Shown here: one piece after another, positions 17,549 to 28,700 of the stretch
Numbering within the stretch: the stretch's first letter is position 1
Layout: the number at the start of each line of letters is the position of its first letter
Assembly (NCBI RefSeq): GCF_900177725.1
Contig: NZ_FXAT01000002.1
Location: 186,001-250,000 of the forward strand
DNA: 64,000 nucleotides
Reading direction: 5' to 3'
Source of the DNA: Paraburkholderia susongensis
GTDB taxonomy: Bacteria; Pseudomonadota; Gammaproteobacteria; Burkholderiales; Burkholderiaceae
Notes under the pieces: model-generated
What the model was told of the DNA's origin: nothing
The model's database searches: none
Seen by the model: the letters and a program-made list of their open reading frames with translations, nothing else
Position numbers and translations under genes: made by a program

Positions 17549-19654
17549 TCAGCCGTTGAACCCGCGCCCTTCTCCGGCCAGCTTCGCAATGCCCGGCGCG
17601 AGCTTCCAGGCGTCGCCGTTCGGCCGCGCCGCATAGCGGCGAATCGCGCGCTCGACGTTGTAGAGCCCGACCGTGTCCGCGTAAAGCATCGGGCCGCCGC
17701 GATATAGCGGGAAGCCGTAACCGGTCAGATAGACCATGTCGATGTCCGACGCCTTCGACGCGATGCCTTCCTCGAGAATCTTCGCGCCTTCGTTGACGAG
17801 CGCGAACACGAGACGCTCGACGATTTCCTCGTCGCTGATCTTGCGGCGCTCGACGTGGGCTTCCTTCGAGTACGCGCGGATCATGTCGTCGACCACGCTC
17901 GACGGGTACGCCGTGCGGTCGCCCGCCTTGTAGTCGTACCAGCCGCCGCCGGTCTTCTGGCCGAAGCGCCCCAGCTCGCACAGACGGTCGGCGATCTTCG
18001 AGTAATGCATGTCGGGACGCTCGACATAGCGGCGCTTGCGAATCGCCCAGCCGATGTCGTTGCCGGCAAGGTCGCTCATGCGGAACGGGCCCATCGCGAA
18101 GCCGAACTTCTCGATCGCGCGATCGACCTGCGCGGGCAGCGCACCCTCTTCGAGCATGAAGAGCGCCTGGCGCACGTACTGCTCGACCATGCGATTGCCG
18201 ATGAAGCCGTCGCACACGCCCGAGACCACCGCGGTCTTTTTGATTTTCTTGGCGAGCTTCATGACGGTGGCGAGCACGTCTTTGGCGGTCTGCCTGCCGC
18301 GCACGACCTCGAGGAGCTTCATCACGTTGGCCGGGCTGAAGAAGTGCATGCCGACCACGTCCTGCGGACGCTTCGTGAACGCGGCGATCTTGTCGACGTC
18401 GAGCGTCGACGTGTTCGACGCGAGGATCGCACCGGGCTTCGCGACTTCATCGAGCCGGCGGAACACCTGCTCCTTCACGCCAAGCTCCTCGAACACGGCT
18501 TCGACGATCAGGTCGGCCTGCCTGAGATCGTCGTAGGAAAGCGTCGGCTTGAGGAGCGCCATGCGCTGCTCCATCACCTCGGGCTTGAGCTTGCCCTTCC
18601 TGACGCTCGCTTCATAGTTCTTGCGGATCGTCGCGAGGCCGCGGTCGAGCGCTTCCTGCTTCGTTTCGAGCAGCGTGACCGGCATGCCCGCGTTGATGAA
18701 GTTCATCGCGATGCCGCCGCCCATCGTGCCCGCGCCGACCACGCCCACCTGGTTGATCTCGCGCACCGGCGTATCGGACGGCACGTCGGGAATCTTGCTC
18801 GCCGCGCGTTCGCCGAAGAACGCATGACGCAGCGCGCGGCTCTCGGGCGTCTGCACGAGCGCGACGAAGCATTCGCGCTCGAACGCGAGGCCCTTGTCGA
18901 AACCGTTCTGTACGCCTGCTTCTACTGCATCGATGCACTTGTGCGGCGCCGGAAAGTTCTTCGCGATCGCGGCGACGCTGTTGCGCGCGAACTGGATGAA
19001 ACCGGCCGCGTTCGGATGCTCGATCTTGCGCTCGCGCACCTTCGGATGCGGGCCTTCCTTCGCACCGGCCTTGCGCGCAAAAGCCAGCGCCGCTTCGGCC
19101 AGTTCGGCCGGGTTCGCGACGACTTCATCGAACAGACCCGAATCGGCAAGCTTTTCGGAGAGCACGGGCGCACCCGACACGATCATATTGAGCGATGCTT
19201 CGAGACCGATCGCCCGGGGCAGGCGCTGTGTGCCGCCCGCGCCCGGCAGGATGCCGAGCTTCACTTCCGGCAGCGCGATCTGCGCGCCGGCCGCGGCGAG
19301 GCGGTAGTGCGCGCCGAGCGCGAGTTCGAGGCCGCCGCCCATCGCGACGCTGTGAATTGCCGCGACGACCGGCTTCGCGCTGTCCTCGACGGCCTTGATG
19401 ACCGTCGCGAGCGTCGGCTCCTGGGTCGCCTTCGGCGTATTGAATTCGGTGATGTCGGCGCCACCCGAAAAGGCCTTGCCCGCGCCCGTCAGCACGATGG
19501 CCTTCACGGCCGCATCGTTCTGCGCGCGCTCGAGTCCAGCGACGATGCCTGCTCGCGTCGACAGTCCGAGGCCATTTACGGGAGGATTGTTTAGCGTGAT
19601 GACGGCCACGCCGTCATGAGTCGTGTAGCCCACTGCCGCGTCGTTTACTGCCAT
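17549..19654 (-). CDS. Fused enoyl-CoA hydratase / 3-hydroxyacyl-CoA dehydrogenase (FadB/FadJ-like)
   Basis: Bifunctional beta-oxidation enzyme of 701 residues. Residues 1-280 are a crotonase domain ([50 protein letters not shown] with the catalytic Glu region), and from about 300 comes the NAD-binding dehydrogenase domain ([41 protein letters not shown]), ending in two C-terminal HCDH domains. ATG 19654 has a GGAGG ribosome site four bases upstream of GC, making it the best start. A 13-bp repeat array separates it from the thiolase gene. Confidence 0.95.
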   Translation of the reverse strand: MAVNDAAVGYTTHDGVAVITLNNPPVNGLGLSTRAGIVAGLERAQNDAAVKAIVLTGAGKAFSGGADITEFNTPKATQEPTLATVIKAVEDSAKPVVAAIHSVAMGGGLELALGAHYRLAAAGAQIALPEVKLGILPGAGGTQRLPRAIGLEASLNMIVSGAPVLSEKLADSGLFDEVVANPAELAEAALAFARKAGAKEGPHPKVRERKIEHPNAAGFIQFARNSVAAIAKNFPAPHKCIDAVEAGVQNGFDKGLAFERECFVALVQTPESRALRHAFFGERAASKIPDVPSDTPVREINQVGVVGAGTMGGGIAMNFINAGMPVTLLETKQEALDRGLATIRKNYEASVRKGKLKPEVMEQRMALLKPTLSYDDLRQADLIVEAVFEELGVKEQVFRRLDEVAKPGAILASNTSTLDVDKIAAFTKRPQDVVGMHFFSPANVMKLLEVVRGRQTAKDVLATVMKLAKKIKKTAVVSGVCDGFIGNRMVEQYVRQALFMLEEGALPAQVDRAIEKFGFAMGPFRMSDLAGNDIGWAIRKRRYVERPDMHYSKIADRLCELGRFGQKTGGGWYDYKAGDRTAYPSSVVDDMIRAYSKEAHVERRKISDEEIVERLVFALVNEGAKILEEGIASKASDIDMVYLTGYGFPLYRGGPMLYADTVGLYNVERAIRRYAARPNGDAWKLAPGIAKLAGEGRGFNG

Positions 19655-19690
19655 GCCTGCCTCCGTGCGATCCATGCGATCCGTGCGATG

Positions 19691-19713
19691 AGGCGGCGCA
19701 TGATGCGCCGCCT
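19691..19713. other. Hairpin between acyl-CoA ligase and fadB-like genes
   Basis: Perfect 10-base inverted repeat (AGGCGGCGCA / TGCGCCGCCT) with a three-base loop. There is no T-run on either side, so it is more likely an mRNA-stabilising or attenuating hairpin than a terminator. Confidence 0.5.
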
Positions 19714-19825
19714 GCCCGGTTCATCGAGTCCAGTCATTGTCGGACTTTTCGACCGGATTTTTCGACCAATGATTCCGGGGTCAGCACGCAGGATACACAG
19801 AAAAGCACGATCGTTCAAATTACAG

Positions 19826-21520
19826 TCAGACGGGGTTTCCCCTGGCGTCGGAAGTCAGAGGCGTGAGCGGACAGTCCCGGCTGTCTTCCAGCGCGGACGG
19901 CAGCACGTGGTCGCGGAACAGGTCGCGCAGCTTGAGCTTCTGCAGCTTGCCGGTCGCCGTATGCGGCAGTTCGTCGACGAACACGACGTCGTCGGGAATC
20001 CACCACTTCGCGACCTTGCCTTCGTAGAACGCGAGCAGTTCCTCGCGCGTGGGCTCGTGCCCCTCGCGCCTCACGACCACGAGCAGCGGCCGCTCGGTCC
20101 ACTTCGGATGCGCGCACGCGATGCACGCCGCTTCAGCCACACCCGGATGCGCCACGGCGACGTTCTCGACGTCGATCGAGCTGATCCATTCACCGCCCGA
20201 TTTGATGACGTCCTTCGAACGGTCGGTGATGTGCAGGAAGCTGTCGGGGTCGATCGTCGCGACGTCGCCGGTCGGGAACCAGCCGTCGACGAGCGGCGAG
20301 TCGTCCTTGCGGAAATACCGGTCGATCACCCAGGGTCCGCGCACGTGCAGATCGCCGAACGCGACGCCGTCCCACGGCAGCTCGCGCCCGTCCTCGCCGA
20401 CGATCTTCATGTCGACGCCGTAGAGCGCATGGCCCTGCTTTTCGAGCAGCTTGCGTTGTTCGGCGAGCGGCCGCTGGCTCTGCTCCCACGTCAGTTTCGA
20501 CAGCGTGCCGAGCGGCGACATCTCGGTCATGCCCCACGCGTGAATCACCTGCACGCCGTAGTCGTCCTCGAACGCGCGCAGCATTGCGGGCGGACACGCG
20601 GAGCCGCCGATCACCGTACGCTCGAGCGACGAAAACTTCGCGCCCGCCTCGCGCACGTAGTTCAGCAGACCCAGCCACACGGTCGGCACGCCGGCCGAAT
20701 ACGTGACGCGTTCGCTTTCCATGAGCTCGTAGAGCGACTTGCCGTCGAGGTCCTTGCCGGGGAACACGAGTTTCGCACCGGTCAGCGGAGCCGCATGCGG
20801 AATGCCCCATGCGTTGACATGGAACATCGGCACGACGGGCAGCACCGCGTCGCGCGCGGACAGGCACATCGCGTCGGGCAGCGACGCGCCGAACGCATGC
20901 AATACGGTCGAACGATGCGAATAGAGCGCGCCTTTGGGGTTGCCGGTCGTGCCCGACGTGTAGCAGAGATACGAGGCCTGGCGCTCGTCGAGCGCGGGCC
21001 ATTCGAAGCAGCCGTCCTGGGCGGACACGAGCGTCTCGTAGCAAAGCACCGGCGTTTGCATCGGCGGCCGATGCGCTTCGTCGGCGAGCGCGATCCAGCC
21101 GCGCACTTTCGGGCACTGCGGCGCGAGCGCGTCGACGAGCGGCGCGAACGTCGTATCGAACAGCACGTACGCATCGTCGGCGTGATTGACGATGTAGGCG
21201 ATCTGATCGGGAAAGAGCCGCGGGTTGATCGTGTGGCACACGGCGCCGAAACCGGTCGTGCCGTAATACGCTTCGAGATGCCGGTAGCCGTTCCATGCGA
21301 GCGTCGCGACCCGCTCGCCCGTTTCGACGCCCAGTGCAATGAGGGCCTGCGCGAGTTGCTTCGCGCGCTTCTCGCAATCGCGGTAGGTGTAGCGATGCAG
21401 ATCGCCTTCGATGCGGCGCGACACGATCTCGGTGCTGCCGAAATGCCGCGCGGCGTGCGCGAGCAGTGATGACACGGTGAGCGGCACGTCCATCATCTGG
21501 CCCAGCAACGGCGTCGTCAT
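19826..21520 (-). CDS. Medium/long-chain acyl-CoA ligase (AMP-forming)
   Basis: A 564-residue adenylate-forming enzyme that activates carboxylic acids to CoA thioesters. The P-loop-like A3 motif is [17 protein letters not shown]5 is [11 protein letters not shown]7 is [13 protein letters not shown]8 is [15 protein letters not shown], and the A10 Lys is in [13 protein letters not shown]. Overall layout matches AlkK-type medium-chain fatty-acid CoA ligases. It is the first gene of the ligase-fadB-thiolase run, with a 171-bp gap before fadB. It is divergent from selO, about 144 bp apart. Confidence 0.93.
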   Translation of the reverse strand: MTTPLLGQMMDVPLTVSSLLAHAARHFGSTEIVSRRIEGDLHRYTYRDCEKRAKQLAQALIALGVETGERVATLAWNGYRHLEAYYGTTGFGAVCHTINPRLFPDQIAYIVNHADDAYVLFDTTFAPLVDALAPQCPKVRGWIALADEAHRPPMQTPVLCYETLVSAQDGCFEWPALDERQASYLCYTSGTTGNPKGALYSHRSTVLHAFGASLPDAMCLSARDAVLPVVPMFHVNAWGIPHAAPLTGAKLVFPGKDLDGKSLYELMESERVTYSAGVPTVWLGLLNYVREAGAKFSSLERTVIGGSACPPAMLRAFEDDYGVQVIHAWGMTEMSPLGTLSKLTWEQSQRPLAEQRKLLEKQGHALYGVDMKIVGEDGRELPWDGVAFGDLHVRGPWVIDRYFRKDDSPLVDGWFPTGDVATIDPDSFLHITDRSKDVIKSGGEWISSIDVENVAVAHPGVAEAACIACAHPKWTERPLLVVVRREGHEPTREELLAFYEGKVAKWWIPDDVVFVDELPHTATGKLQKLKLRDLFRDHVLPSALEDSRDCPLTPLTSDARGNPV

Positions 21521-21664
21521 AAGGCAGGGTCTCCTCGGCTTGTCTGTGTCGGTCGGGGGGGTGAGGTTAGGTCGAGATTGCGTTGAAGTTGAGTTGCAGC
21601 CGGGGCCAGCCAGCAGCGCCGCAGAGGCGGACTTACAATATCGGTTAATCCAGAGGCGCTCAAT

Positions 21665-23221
21665 ATGTCGTTTTCCCCAAGCATTGCAGGGTTATCCGCA
21701 GCTTTGACGGATCTTTCCAACACACTCGTCACGCCCCCTCACGACGCGTTCGCGCGGCTCGGCGGCACGTTCTTCACACGCCTGCCCGCCGCGCCGCTCA
21801 GCGAGCCCTATCTGGCCGGCTTCTCGGCCGGGACCGCCGCGCTGCTCGGTCTGCCGCAAGGCATCGAGAACGATCCCGGCTTTATCGACCTGTTCTGCGG
21901 CAACGCCACGCGCGACTGGCCCGCTGAAGCGCTGCCCTACGCGTCGGTGTATTCGGGGCATCAGTTCGGCGTGTGGGCCGGCCAGCTCGGCGACGGCCGC
22001 GCGCTCGGTCTCGGTGAGCTCGAGCACGGCGGCCAGCGCTTCGAACTGCAATTGAAGGGCGCGGGCCGCACGCCCTATTCGCGCATGGGCGACGGCCGTG
22101 CGGTGCTGCGTTCGTCGATCCGCGAATATCTCTGCTCGGAAGCGATGCATCACCTCGGCATTCCGACCACGCGCGCGTTGTGCGTGATCGGCTCGGACCA
22201 GCCGGTGCGGCGCGAGACGATCGAAACCGCCGCCGTGGTCACGCGCGTGTCGCCCAGCTTCGTGCGCTTCGGCCACTTCGAGCACTTCTATTCGAACGAT
22301 CGCGTCGATGCGCTGCGCACGCTCGCCGATCACGTGATCGAGCGCTTCTATCCGCATTGCCGCGAAGCCGACGACCCCTATCTCGCGCTGCTCGACGAAG
22401 CGGTGCGCTCCACCGCCGACCTGATGGTCGACTGGCAGGCGGTCGGCTTCTGCCACGGCGTGATGAATACCGACAACATGTCGATCCTCGGCCTCACGAT
22501 CGACTATGGTCCGTTCGGTTTCATGGACGGCTTCGACGCCGGTCACATCTGCAATCACTCCGATACGCAGGGCCGCTACGCGTACCAGCGGCAGCCGCAG
22601 ATCGCCTACTGGAACCTGTTCTGCCTCGCGCAGGGGCTGCTGCCGATCCTCGGTGAACAGCACGAGGAAAGCGTGCGCGGCGACAAGGCGGTCGAAGACG
22701 CGCAGCGCGTGCTCCTCGGCTTCAAGGATCGCTTCGCACCGGCGCTCGAAGCGCGCATGCGCGCGAAGCTCGGCCTCGAACACGCGCGCGAGGGCGACGA
22801 CACGCTCGTGAACCGCCTCTTCGAAGTGATGCACGCGAACCGCGCCGATTTCACGCTGACGTTCCGCAACCTCGCGCGCATGTCGAAGCACGATGCGAGC
22901 GGCGACGCGCCGGTGCGCGACCTGTTTCTCGATCGCGCCGCGTTCGACGCGTGGGCGAACGACTACCGCGCGCGGCTGTCCGAAGAAACACGCGACGACG
23001 CCGCTCGCGCCATTGCAATGAACCGCGTGAACCCCAAATTCGTACTTCGCAATCATCTGGCGGAGACCGCGATTCAGCGCGCGAAAGAGAAAGATTTTTC
23101 CGAGGTGGAGCGGCTCGCGGCAGTGCTGCGCCACCCGTTCGACGAGCAGCCCGAATACGAGGCGTATGCGGGCCTGCCGCCCGACTGGGCAAGTTCGCTC
23201 GAAGTGAGCTGTTCGTCGTGA
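21665..23221 (+). CDS. selO: Protein adenylyltransferase SelO (YdiU/UPF0061)
   Basis: Pseudokinase-fold AMPylator that transfers AMP to Ser/Thr/Tyr of client proteins under oxidative stress. The 518-residue protein has the family's [50 protein letters not shown] and the metal-binding NTDNMSILG followed by [10 protein letters not shown]. coli and most bacterial SelO proteins end in a CxxC-like or Cys-containing tail; this one ends EVSCSS with a single Cys. It is followed 67 bp later by msrB, another oxidative-stress gene, which strengthens the functional link. Confidence 0.95.
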   Translation: MSFSPSIAGLSAALTDLSNTLVTPPHDAFARLGGTFFTRLPAAPLSEPYLAGFSAGTAALLGLPQGIENDPGFIDLFCGNATRDWPAEALPYASVYSGHQFGVWAGQLGDGRALGLGELEHGGQRFELQLKGAGRTPYSRMGDGRAVLRSSIREYLCSEAMHHLGIPTTRALCVIGSDQPVRRETIETAAVVTRVSPSFVRFGHFEHFYSNDRVDALRTLADHVIERFYPHCREADDPYLALLDEAVRSTADLMVDWQAVGFCHGVMNTDNMSILGLTIDYGPFGFMDGFDAGHICNHSDTQGRYAYQRQPQIAYWNLFCLAQGLLPILGEQHEESVRGDKAVEDAQRVLLGFKDRFAPALEARMRAKLGLEHAREGDDTLVNRLFEVMHANRADFTLTFRNLARMSKHDASGDAPVRDLFLDRAAFDAWANDYRARLSEETRDDAARAIAMNRVNPKFVLRNHLAETAIQRAKEKDFSEVERLAAVLRHPFDEQPEYEAYAGLPPDWASSLEVSCSS

Positions 23222-23288
23222 AGCACCGACGCTCTTCCAGAAAGAGACCAGGAAAGACCCCGAGACAGACCCAGGACAGGAAGCGACC

Positions 23289-23711
23289 ATGAACAATCCC
23301 GACGACCTCAAACACGACGCGCCCGCAGTGCAAAAAAGCGATGCCGAATGGCGCACGCAGCTCTCCGACATCGAATATCAGGTGACGCGCCACGCATCCA
23401 CCGAGCGCCCGTTCACCGGCCGCTATCATGACCATTGGGAGCGCGGCGTCTACGACTGCGTTTGTTGCGGCACGCCGCTCTTCGAGTCGGACACGAAGTT
23501 CGACGCCGGCTGCGGCTGGCCGAGCTACTTCCGGCCGATCAACGGCGAGGTGATCGCCGAGAAAACCGACCGCTCGCATGGCATGCTGCGCATCGAGGTG
23601 CAGTGCAAGCACTGCGGCGCGCACCTCGGCCACGTGTTCGAAGACGGACCGGCGCCGACCGGTCTGCGTTACTGCATCAATTCGGCTGCGTTACAATTCG
23701 AGCCCAAGTAA
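23289..23711 (+). CDS. msrB: Peptide-methionine (R)-S-oxide reductase MsrB
   Basis: Repairs R-methionine sulfoxide in proteins. The 140-residue protein has two zinc CxxC pairs (Cys57/Cys60 and Cys106/Cys109), the [10 protein letters not shown] loop, [10 protein letters not shown] and the catalytic Cys129 in RYCINSAAL. It lacks a signal peptide, so it is cytoplasmic. It lies directly after selO; both act in oxidative-stress handling and are probably co-transcribed. Confidence 0.96.
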   Translation: MNNPDDLKHDAPAVQKSDAEWRTQLSDIEYQVTRHASTERPFTGRYHDHWERGVYDCVCCGTPLFESDTKFDAGCGWPSYFRPINGEVIAEKTDRSHGMLRIEVQCKHCGAHLGHVFEDGPAPTGLRYCINSAALQFEPK

Positions 23712-24022
23712 CGCGCGAGTTCACGCGAGTTCGCCGTCCCTTGGCGCGGATCCGGCCTGCCGGTCCGGGGGCGCGTCAGGCTCCGGTGCGAGCCGGGCGC
23801 GATGTCCCTCGGCAGGCTTGCGGGCCGTTTGCGGGGGCAACACGCGCAGGCGGCAAACCGGGCACGACACCGCCCGCAAACCGCCGCGGCGTCATTGTGT
23901 GGATGTCCTGCACCCGCACCCCTTGCCAGGCACCCTTCACTGCCTGACCCGTTGCCCAGCTTATTGCTCCACCCATTGCTCCACTCATCGCTCCATTCAC
24001 TCTCCGACCTCCCGGCCAGATA
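23712..24022. other. 311-bp gap between msrB and yciB
   Basis: No gene is supported here on either strand. The only structure seen is a 12-bp tandem repeat near the right end. A promoter for the yciB-bolA-ppiC group may lie in it but no convincing -35/-10 pair was found. Confidence 0.5.
23963..23998. repeat. 12-bp tandem repeat upstream of yciB
   Basis: Three consecutive 12-bp units (ATTGCTCCACCC, ATTGCTCCACTC, ATCGCTCCATTC) at 23963, 23975 and 23987, ending about 25 bp before the yciB start. A further degenerate unit follows. Confidence 0.75.
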
Positions 24023-24553
24023 ATGAAATTCCTGTTCGATCTGTTCCCGATCATCCTGTTCTTCGTCGCCTTCAAGATCTGGGGTATTTTCACGGCGACG
24101 GCAGTGGCGATCGTCGCCACGCTGGTACAGATCGCGTGGGTGGCGTTCCGCCACCGCAAGGTTGATCCGATGCTGTGGGTGAGCCTCGGCGTCGTCGTGG
24201 TATTCGGCGGCGCGACGCTCGTGCTGCACAACGACACGTTCATCAAATGGAAGCCGACCGTGCTGTACTGGGCGTTTTCGGTCGCGCTGATCGTCTCGCA
24301 GCTCGGCTTCAACAAGAACCTCATCGAGGCGATGATGGGCAAGCAGATCACGCTGCCGCACGCGATCTGGGGCAAGCTGAACCTGATCTGGGCCGTGTTT
24401 TTCGTGCTGCTCGGGCTGCTCAACCTGTTCGTCGCCTATCACTACACGACCGATCAGTGGGTCAATTTCAAGCTGTTCGGCGCCACCGGCTGCCTGCTCG
24501 TGTTCATCGTCGGGCAGAGCCTGTGGCTGTCGAAGTACATGAAGGAAGAATGA
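24023..24553 (+). CDS. yciB: Inner-membrane septation protein YciB (IspA)
   Basis: A 176-residue integral membrane protein with about five hydrophobic helices, beginning [22 protein letters not shown], and with the conserved [11 protein letters not shown] and [21 protein letters not shown] segments. YciB interacts with cell-elongation and division proteins and affects envelope integrity; its molecular activity is not known. It is followed by bolA with a one-base gap and then a parvulin gene, a conserved trio in Burkholderiales. Confidence 0.93.
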   Translation: MKFLFDLFPIILFFVAFKIWGIFTATAVAIVATLVQIAWVAFRHRKVDPMLWVSLGVVVVFGGATLVLHNDTFIKWKPTVLYWAFSVALIVSQLGFNKNLIEAMMGKQITLPHAIWGKLNLIWAVFFVLLGLLNLFVAYHYTTDQWVNFKLFGATGCLLVFIVGQSLWLSKYMKEE

Positions 24554-24554
24554 C

Positions 24555-24866
24555 ATGAGCGATGTGTTCATGCACGCGAGCACCGCCGAGCGCGCCGCGC
24601 TGATCGAGGTGCGTCTCACCGCCGCGCTTGCGCCCGTCGAGTCGATCCGCATCAGCGACGACAGCGCGCAGCACGCGGGCCATGCCGGCGCGGCCGCCGG
24701 CGGTCATTTCAGCGTCACGATCGTGGCCGCCGCTTTTGCCGGCAAGGCCCGCGTGGCGCGGCATCGCATGGTGTATGATGCGCTGGCCGATGCCATGCAG
24801 CGCGGCATTCATGCTCTTGCCATCACAGCGTATACGCCCGAAGAATTTGCTTTGTTGCCCCGCTAG
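24555..24866 (+). CDS. bolA: BolA-family protein
   Basis: A 103-residue BolA/IbaG-type protein: HAGHAGAAAGGHFSVTIVAAAF is the conserved beta-hairpin, and RVARHRMVYDAL...GIHALAITAYTPEE is the class II KH-like helix and strand carrying the invariant His. BolA proteins pair with monothiol glutaredoxins in Fe-S trafficking and affect cell shape in E. coli. The start ATG lies one base after the yciB stop, so the pair is translationally coupled. Confidence 0.92.
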   Translation: MSDVFMHASTAERAALIEVRLTAALAPVESIRISDDSAQHAGHAGAAAGGHFSVTIVAAAFAGKARVARHRMVYDALADAMQRGIHALAITAYTPEEFALLPR

Positions 24867-24876
24867 GAACCTTTCG

Positions 24877-25656
24877 ATGACCTTGAAGAAAACCCGCCTC
24901 TGGGTATTGCTGGCTGCGTTCGCGGCCGCACCTGCATTCGCACAGAACATTGCCGTTGTGAACGGTACGCCGATTCCGAAATCGCGCGCCGATGCGCTGA
25001 TCCAGCAACTGGTTCACCAGGGCCAGCAGGACACGCCGCAGCTGCAGCAGGCCGTGCGCGAAGAGCTCGTGAATCGCGAAATCCTGATGCAGGAAGCACT
25101 GCGCCGCGGGCTGCCGAGCCGTCCGGACGTCAAGGCGCAAATCGCGGTCGCGCAACAAACCGTCGTGCTGCGCGCGCTGATCGAAGACTTCGTGAAGAAC
25201 AACCAGCCGACCGACGCCGAAGTCACCGCGCGCTACAACGCGCTCGTCAAGGACGCGGGCGGCAAGGAATACCACCTGCATCACATCCTCGTCGACAACG
25301 AGCAGCAGGCGAAGGACCTGATCGCGAAGATCAAGGCCGGTGCGAGCTTCGAAGATCTGGCAAAGCAATATTCGAAGGACCCGGGATCGGGCAAGAACGG
25401 CGGCGACCTCGACTGGTCGGACCCGAAGGCCTACGTGCCTGAATTCGCGGACGCGGCCACGCATCTGCAGAAAGGCCAGATGACCGACACGCCGGTGCAC
25501 ACGCAATTCGGCTGGCACATCATCCGTGTCGACGACATCCGCGACGTGACTCCGCCGCCGCTCGAGCAGGTGCGCCCGCAGATCGTGCAGCAGATCCAGC
25601 AGGAAAAGCTGCAGGCGTTCGAAGAGAATCTGCGCAAGAACGCGAAGATTCAGTAA
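24877..25656 (+). CDS. Periplasmic parvulin-type peptidyl-prolyl isomerase (PpiC/SurA-like)
   Basis: A 259-residue exported foldase. The signal peptide is MTLKKTRLWVLLAAFAAAPAFA with cleavage before QNIAVV. A SurA-N-like chaperone region covers about residues 25-130, and one rotamase domain follows (YHLHHILVDNEQQAKDL, GGDLDWSDPKAYVPEF, FGWHIIRVDDIRDV). ATG 24877 gives the correct signal peptide; the longer open frame does not. It is last in the yciB-bolA group and ends at a strong terminator. Related proteins in Burkholderia affect outer-membrane protein folding and virulence. Confidence 0.93.
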   Translation: MTLKKTRLWVLLAAFAAAPAFAQNIAVVNGTPIPKSRADALIQQLVHQGQQDTPQLQQAVREELVNREILMQEALRRGLPSRPDVKAQIAVAQQTVVLRALIEDFVKNNQPTDAEVTARYNALVKDAGGKEYHLHHILVDNEQQAKDLIAKIKAGASFEDLAKQYSKDPGSGKNGGDLDWSDPKAYVPEFADAATHLQKGQMTDTPVHTQFGWHIIRVDDIRDVTPPPLEQVRPQIVQQIQQEKLQAFEENLRKNAKIQ

Positions 25657-25711
25657 AGCGTCAGGGAGCGGGTTATCGTTGGATAGTCCGCTGGTTCTGA
25701 AGCCCAAAAGC

Positions 25712-25740
25712 AAAAAAAACCGCCCGAGGGCGGTTTTTTT
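25712..25740. terminator. Bidirectional rho-independent terminator between ppiC-like gene and purL
   Basis: Hairpin CCGCC-CGAG-GGCGG flanked by eight A on the left and seven T on the right. It can terminate the plus-strand parvulin transcript and, read the other way, the minus-strand purL transcript. Confidence 0.9.
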
Positions 25741-25765
25741 GTTGCCGCGTTGCCGCGGTTTCATA

Positions 25766-28700
25766 TCAACCAAGCCAGCGGCGCGCGTTCTGGAACACGC
25801 GCAGCCACGGGCTCGCGTCCGTGCCGATCTCGCCCCAGCCCTGCGGATGCCAGCTCATCTGCACCGCGCGATGCACGCGCTCCGTGTGCGGCATCAGCAC
25901 CGTGAAACGGCCGTCGGCCGTCGTGACCGACGTGATGCCGGCGGGCGACCCGTTCGGGTTGAACGGATACTGCTCGGTTGCTTGTCCCCGGTGGTCGACA
26001 AAGCGCATTGCGACCGCGACCTTCGACGCATCGCCTTGCTGCGAAAAGTCCGCATAGCCTTCGCCGTGCGCGACCGCGACCGGAATGCGCGAGCCTTCCA
26101 TGCCCGCGAAGAAGACCGACGGCGACGCCTGCACTTCGACCAGCGAGAAGCGCGCCTCGAACTTCTCCGACTTGTTGCGCGTGAACTTCGGCCATGCTTC
26201 AGCGCCCGGGATCATCGACGCGAGGCTGCTCATCATCTGGCAGCCGTTGCAGATGCCGAGCGCGAACGTGTCTTCACGACCGAAGAACGCCGCGAACATG
26301 TCGGCCAGTTGCGCGTTGAAGCGGATCGTCTTGGCCCAGCCCTCGCCCGCGCCCAGCGTATCGCCGTACGAGAAGCCGCCGCACGCGACCGCGCCGGCGA
26401 AATCGGCGAGATTCGCGCGGCCCGCGAGCAGGTCGCTCATGTGCACGTCGTGCGCGTCGAAGCCGGCGCGATCGAATGCATACGCGGTTTCGAGGTGCGA
26501 GTTCACGCCCTGCTCGCGCAGGATCGCGACACGCGGACGCGCGCCCTTACCGACGAATGGCGCGGCTACGTCTTGCGCCGGATCGAAGCTCAGCACCGGC
26601 GTGATGCCCGGGTCGGCGGCGTCGAGCAGCGTGTCGTATTCGGCATCGGCACAGGCCGGGTTGTCGCGCAGACGCGCAATGCGCCAGCTCACTTCGCTCC
26701 ACGTGCGATGCAGTTCGGCGCGCGGCGCTTCGTAGACCTTCTTCGCGTCGCGATAAACCTCGATCACGTCACGCTCGTTGATCTTGCCGATCACGTGCGA
26801 GCATGCTGACAGACCGTGTTCGCGCAACGCGCCGAGCACCACGTCGCGGTCCGCCGCGCGCACCTGGATCACGCCGCCGAGTTCTTCGTTGAAGAGCGCG
26901 CGAATCGTGCGGTCTTCGCGGCGTCCGCTCGTCTGCTTCGCCCAGTCTTTCGCGTCGCCGTAATCGGATTCGTGGTTCTCGTCGAGTATGAGCATGTCGA
27001 CGTTCAGCGACACGCCGGCGTGACCCGCGAATGCCATTTCGCAGACCGTCGCCCACAGGCCGCCGTCCGAGCGGTCGTGGTACGCGAGCAGCTTGCCGTC
27101 GCGATTGAGCGCCTGGATCGCGTTGAAGAAGCGCTTGAGGTCTTCGGGATCGTCGACGTCGGGCACGATGTCGCCGACCTGCTGCGTGACCTGCGCGAGG
27201 ATGCTGCCGGCGAGACGCTGCTTGCCGCGGCCGAGGTCGATCGCGATCAGCACGGAGTCGCCCGCGTCGGCGACGCGGCGCAGTTGCGGCGTCAGATGCC
27301 GGCGCACGTCTTCGACCGGCGCGAACGCCGAGATGATGAGCGAGACCGGCGCGACCACTTCCTTCGCGACGCCGCGCTCTTCCCAGCGCGTGCGCATCGA
27401 CAGCGAATCCTTGCCGACCGGAATGCTGATGCCGAGCGCCGGGCACAGCTCCATGCCGATCGCCTTGACCGTGTCGTAGAGCGCCGCGTCTTCGCCCGGC
27501 GCGCCGCACGCGGCCATCCAGTTCGCCGACAGCTTGAGCTTGTCGAGCGACGCGATCGGCGCCGCCACGATGTTCGTGATCGCCTCGCCGACCGCCATGC
27601 GGCCCGAAGCCGGCGCGTCGATGACCGCGAGCGGCGTGCGTTCCGACATCGTCATCGCTTCGCCGCCAAAGCCCGCGTAGTCCATCGTCGTGATCGCGAC
27701 GTCGGCCACCGGCACCTGCCACGGACCGACCATCTGGTCGCGCGCGGTCGTGCCGCCGACCGAGCGGTCGCCGATCGTGATGAGGAACGACTTGCTCGCG
27801 ACCGTCGGATGACGCAGCACGCTCTGCGCGACATCCGCGAGCACGATGCCGGTCACGTCGACCGGTTCGAGCTTGCGCTCGACGCGCGCAACGTCGCGAT
27901 GCATGCGCGGCGGCTTGCCGAGCAGCACTTCCATCGGCATGTCGACCGGCTGATGCGCGGCTTCGTTCTGTTCGGAATCGATGAGCTTCAACTGACGCTC
28001 GGCGGTGGCCGTGCCGATCACCGCGAACGGGCAGCGCTCGCGCCTGCACATCGCTTCGAACACTGCCAGGTCGGCCGGCGCGATCGCGAGCACGTAACGC
28101 TCCTGCGCTTCGTTCGACCAGATTTCGCGCGGCGACAGGCCGCTTTCCTCGAGCTGGATCTTGCGCAGTTCGAAGACCGCGCCCTTGCCCGCGCCATCGA
28201 CGACTTCAGGGAACGCGTTCGACAGACCGCCCGCGCCGACGTCGTGAATGCTCAGAATCGGGTTCTTCTCGCCGAGCTGCCAGCACGCGTTGATGACTTC
28301 CTGCGCGCGCCGCTCGATTTCGGGGTTGCCGCGCTGCACCGAGTCGAAGTCGAGCTCGGCGGTGTTGGTGCCGGTCGCCATCGAGCTCGCGGCGCCGCCG
28401 CCCATGCCGATGCGCATGCCCGGGCCGCCGATCTGGATCAGCAGCGACCCTTCCGGCAGATCGTGCTTGTGCGTGTGCTGGTCGGAGATGTTGCCGATGC
28501 CGCCCGCGATCATGATCGGCTTGTGATAGCCGCGCACGAGGCCCGCGACGTTCTGCTCGTAAGTGCGGAAGTAGCCGCCGAGGTTCGGGCGGCCAAATTC
28601 GTTGTTGAACGCGGCGCCGCCGAGCGGCCCGTCGATCATGATCTGCAGCGGCGAGGCGATGCGGTCCGGGCGGCCGTAGGCTTCGTGCTGGTCTTGCGGA

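Noticed and set aside
17855..19594. Plus-strand frame of 579 codons opposite the fadB-like gene
   Set aside because: Antisense shadow; the FadB domains on the minus strand are unambiguous.
21692..23371. Minus-strand frame of 559 codons opposite selO
   Set aside because: Antisense shadow of SelO with no recognisable domain.
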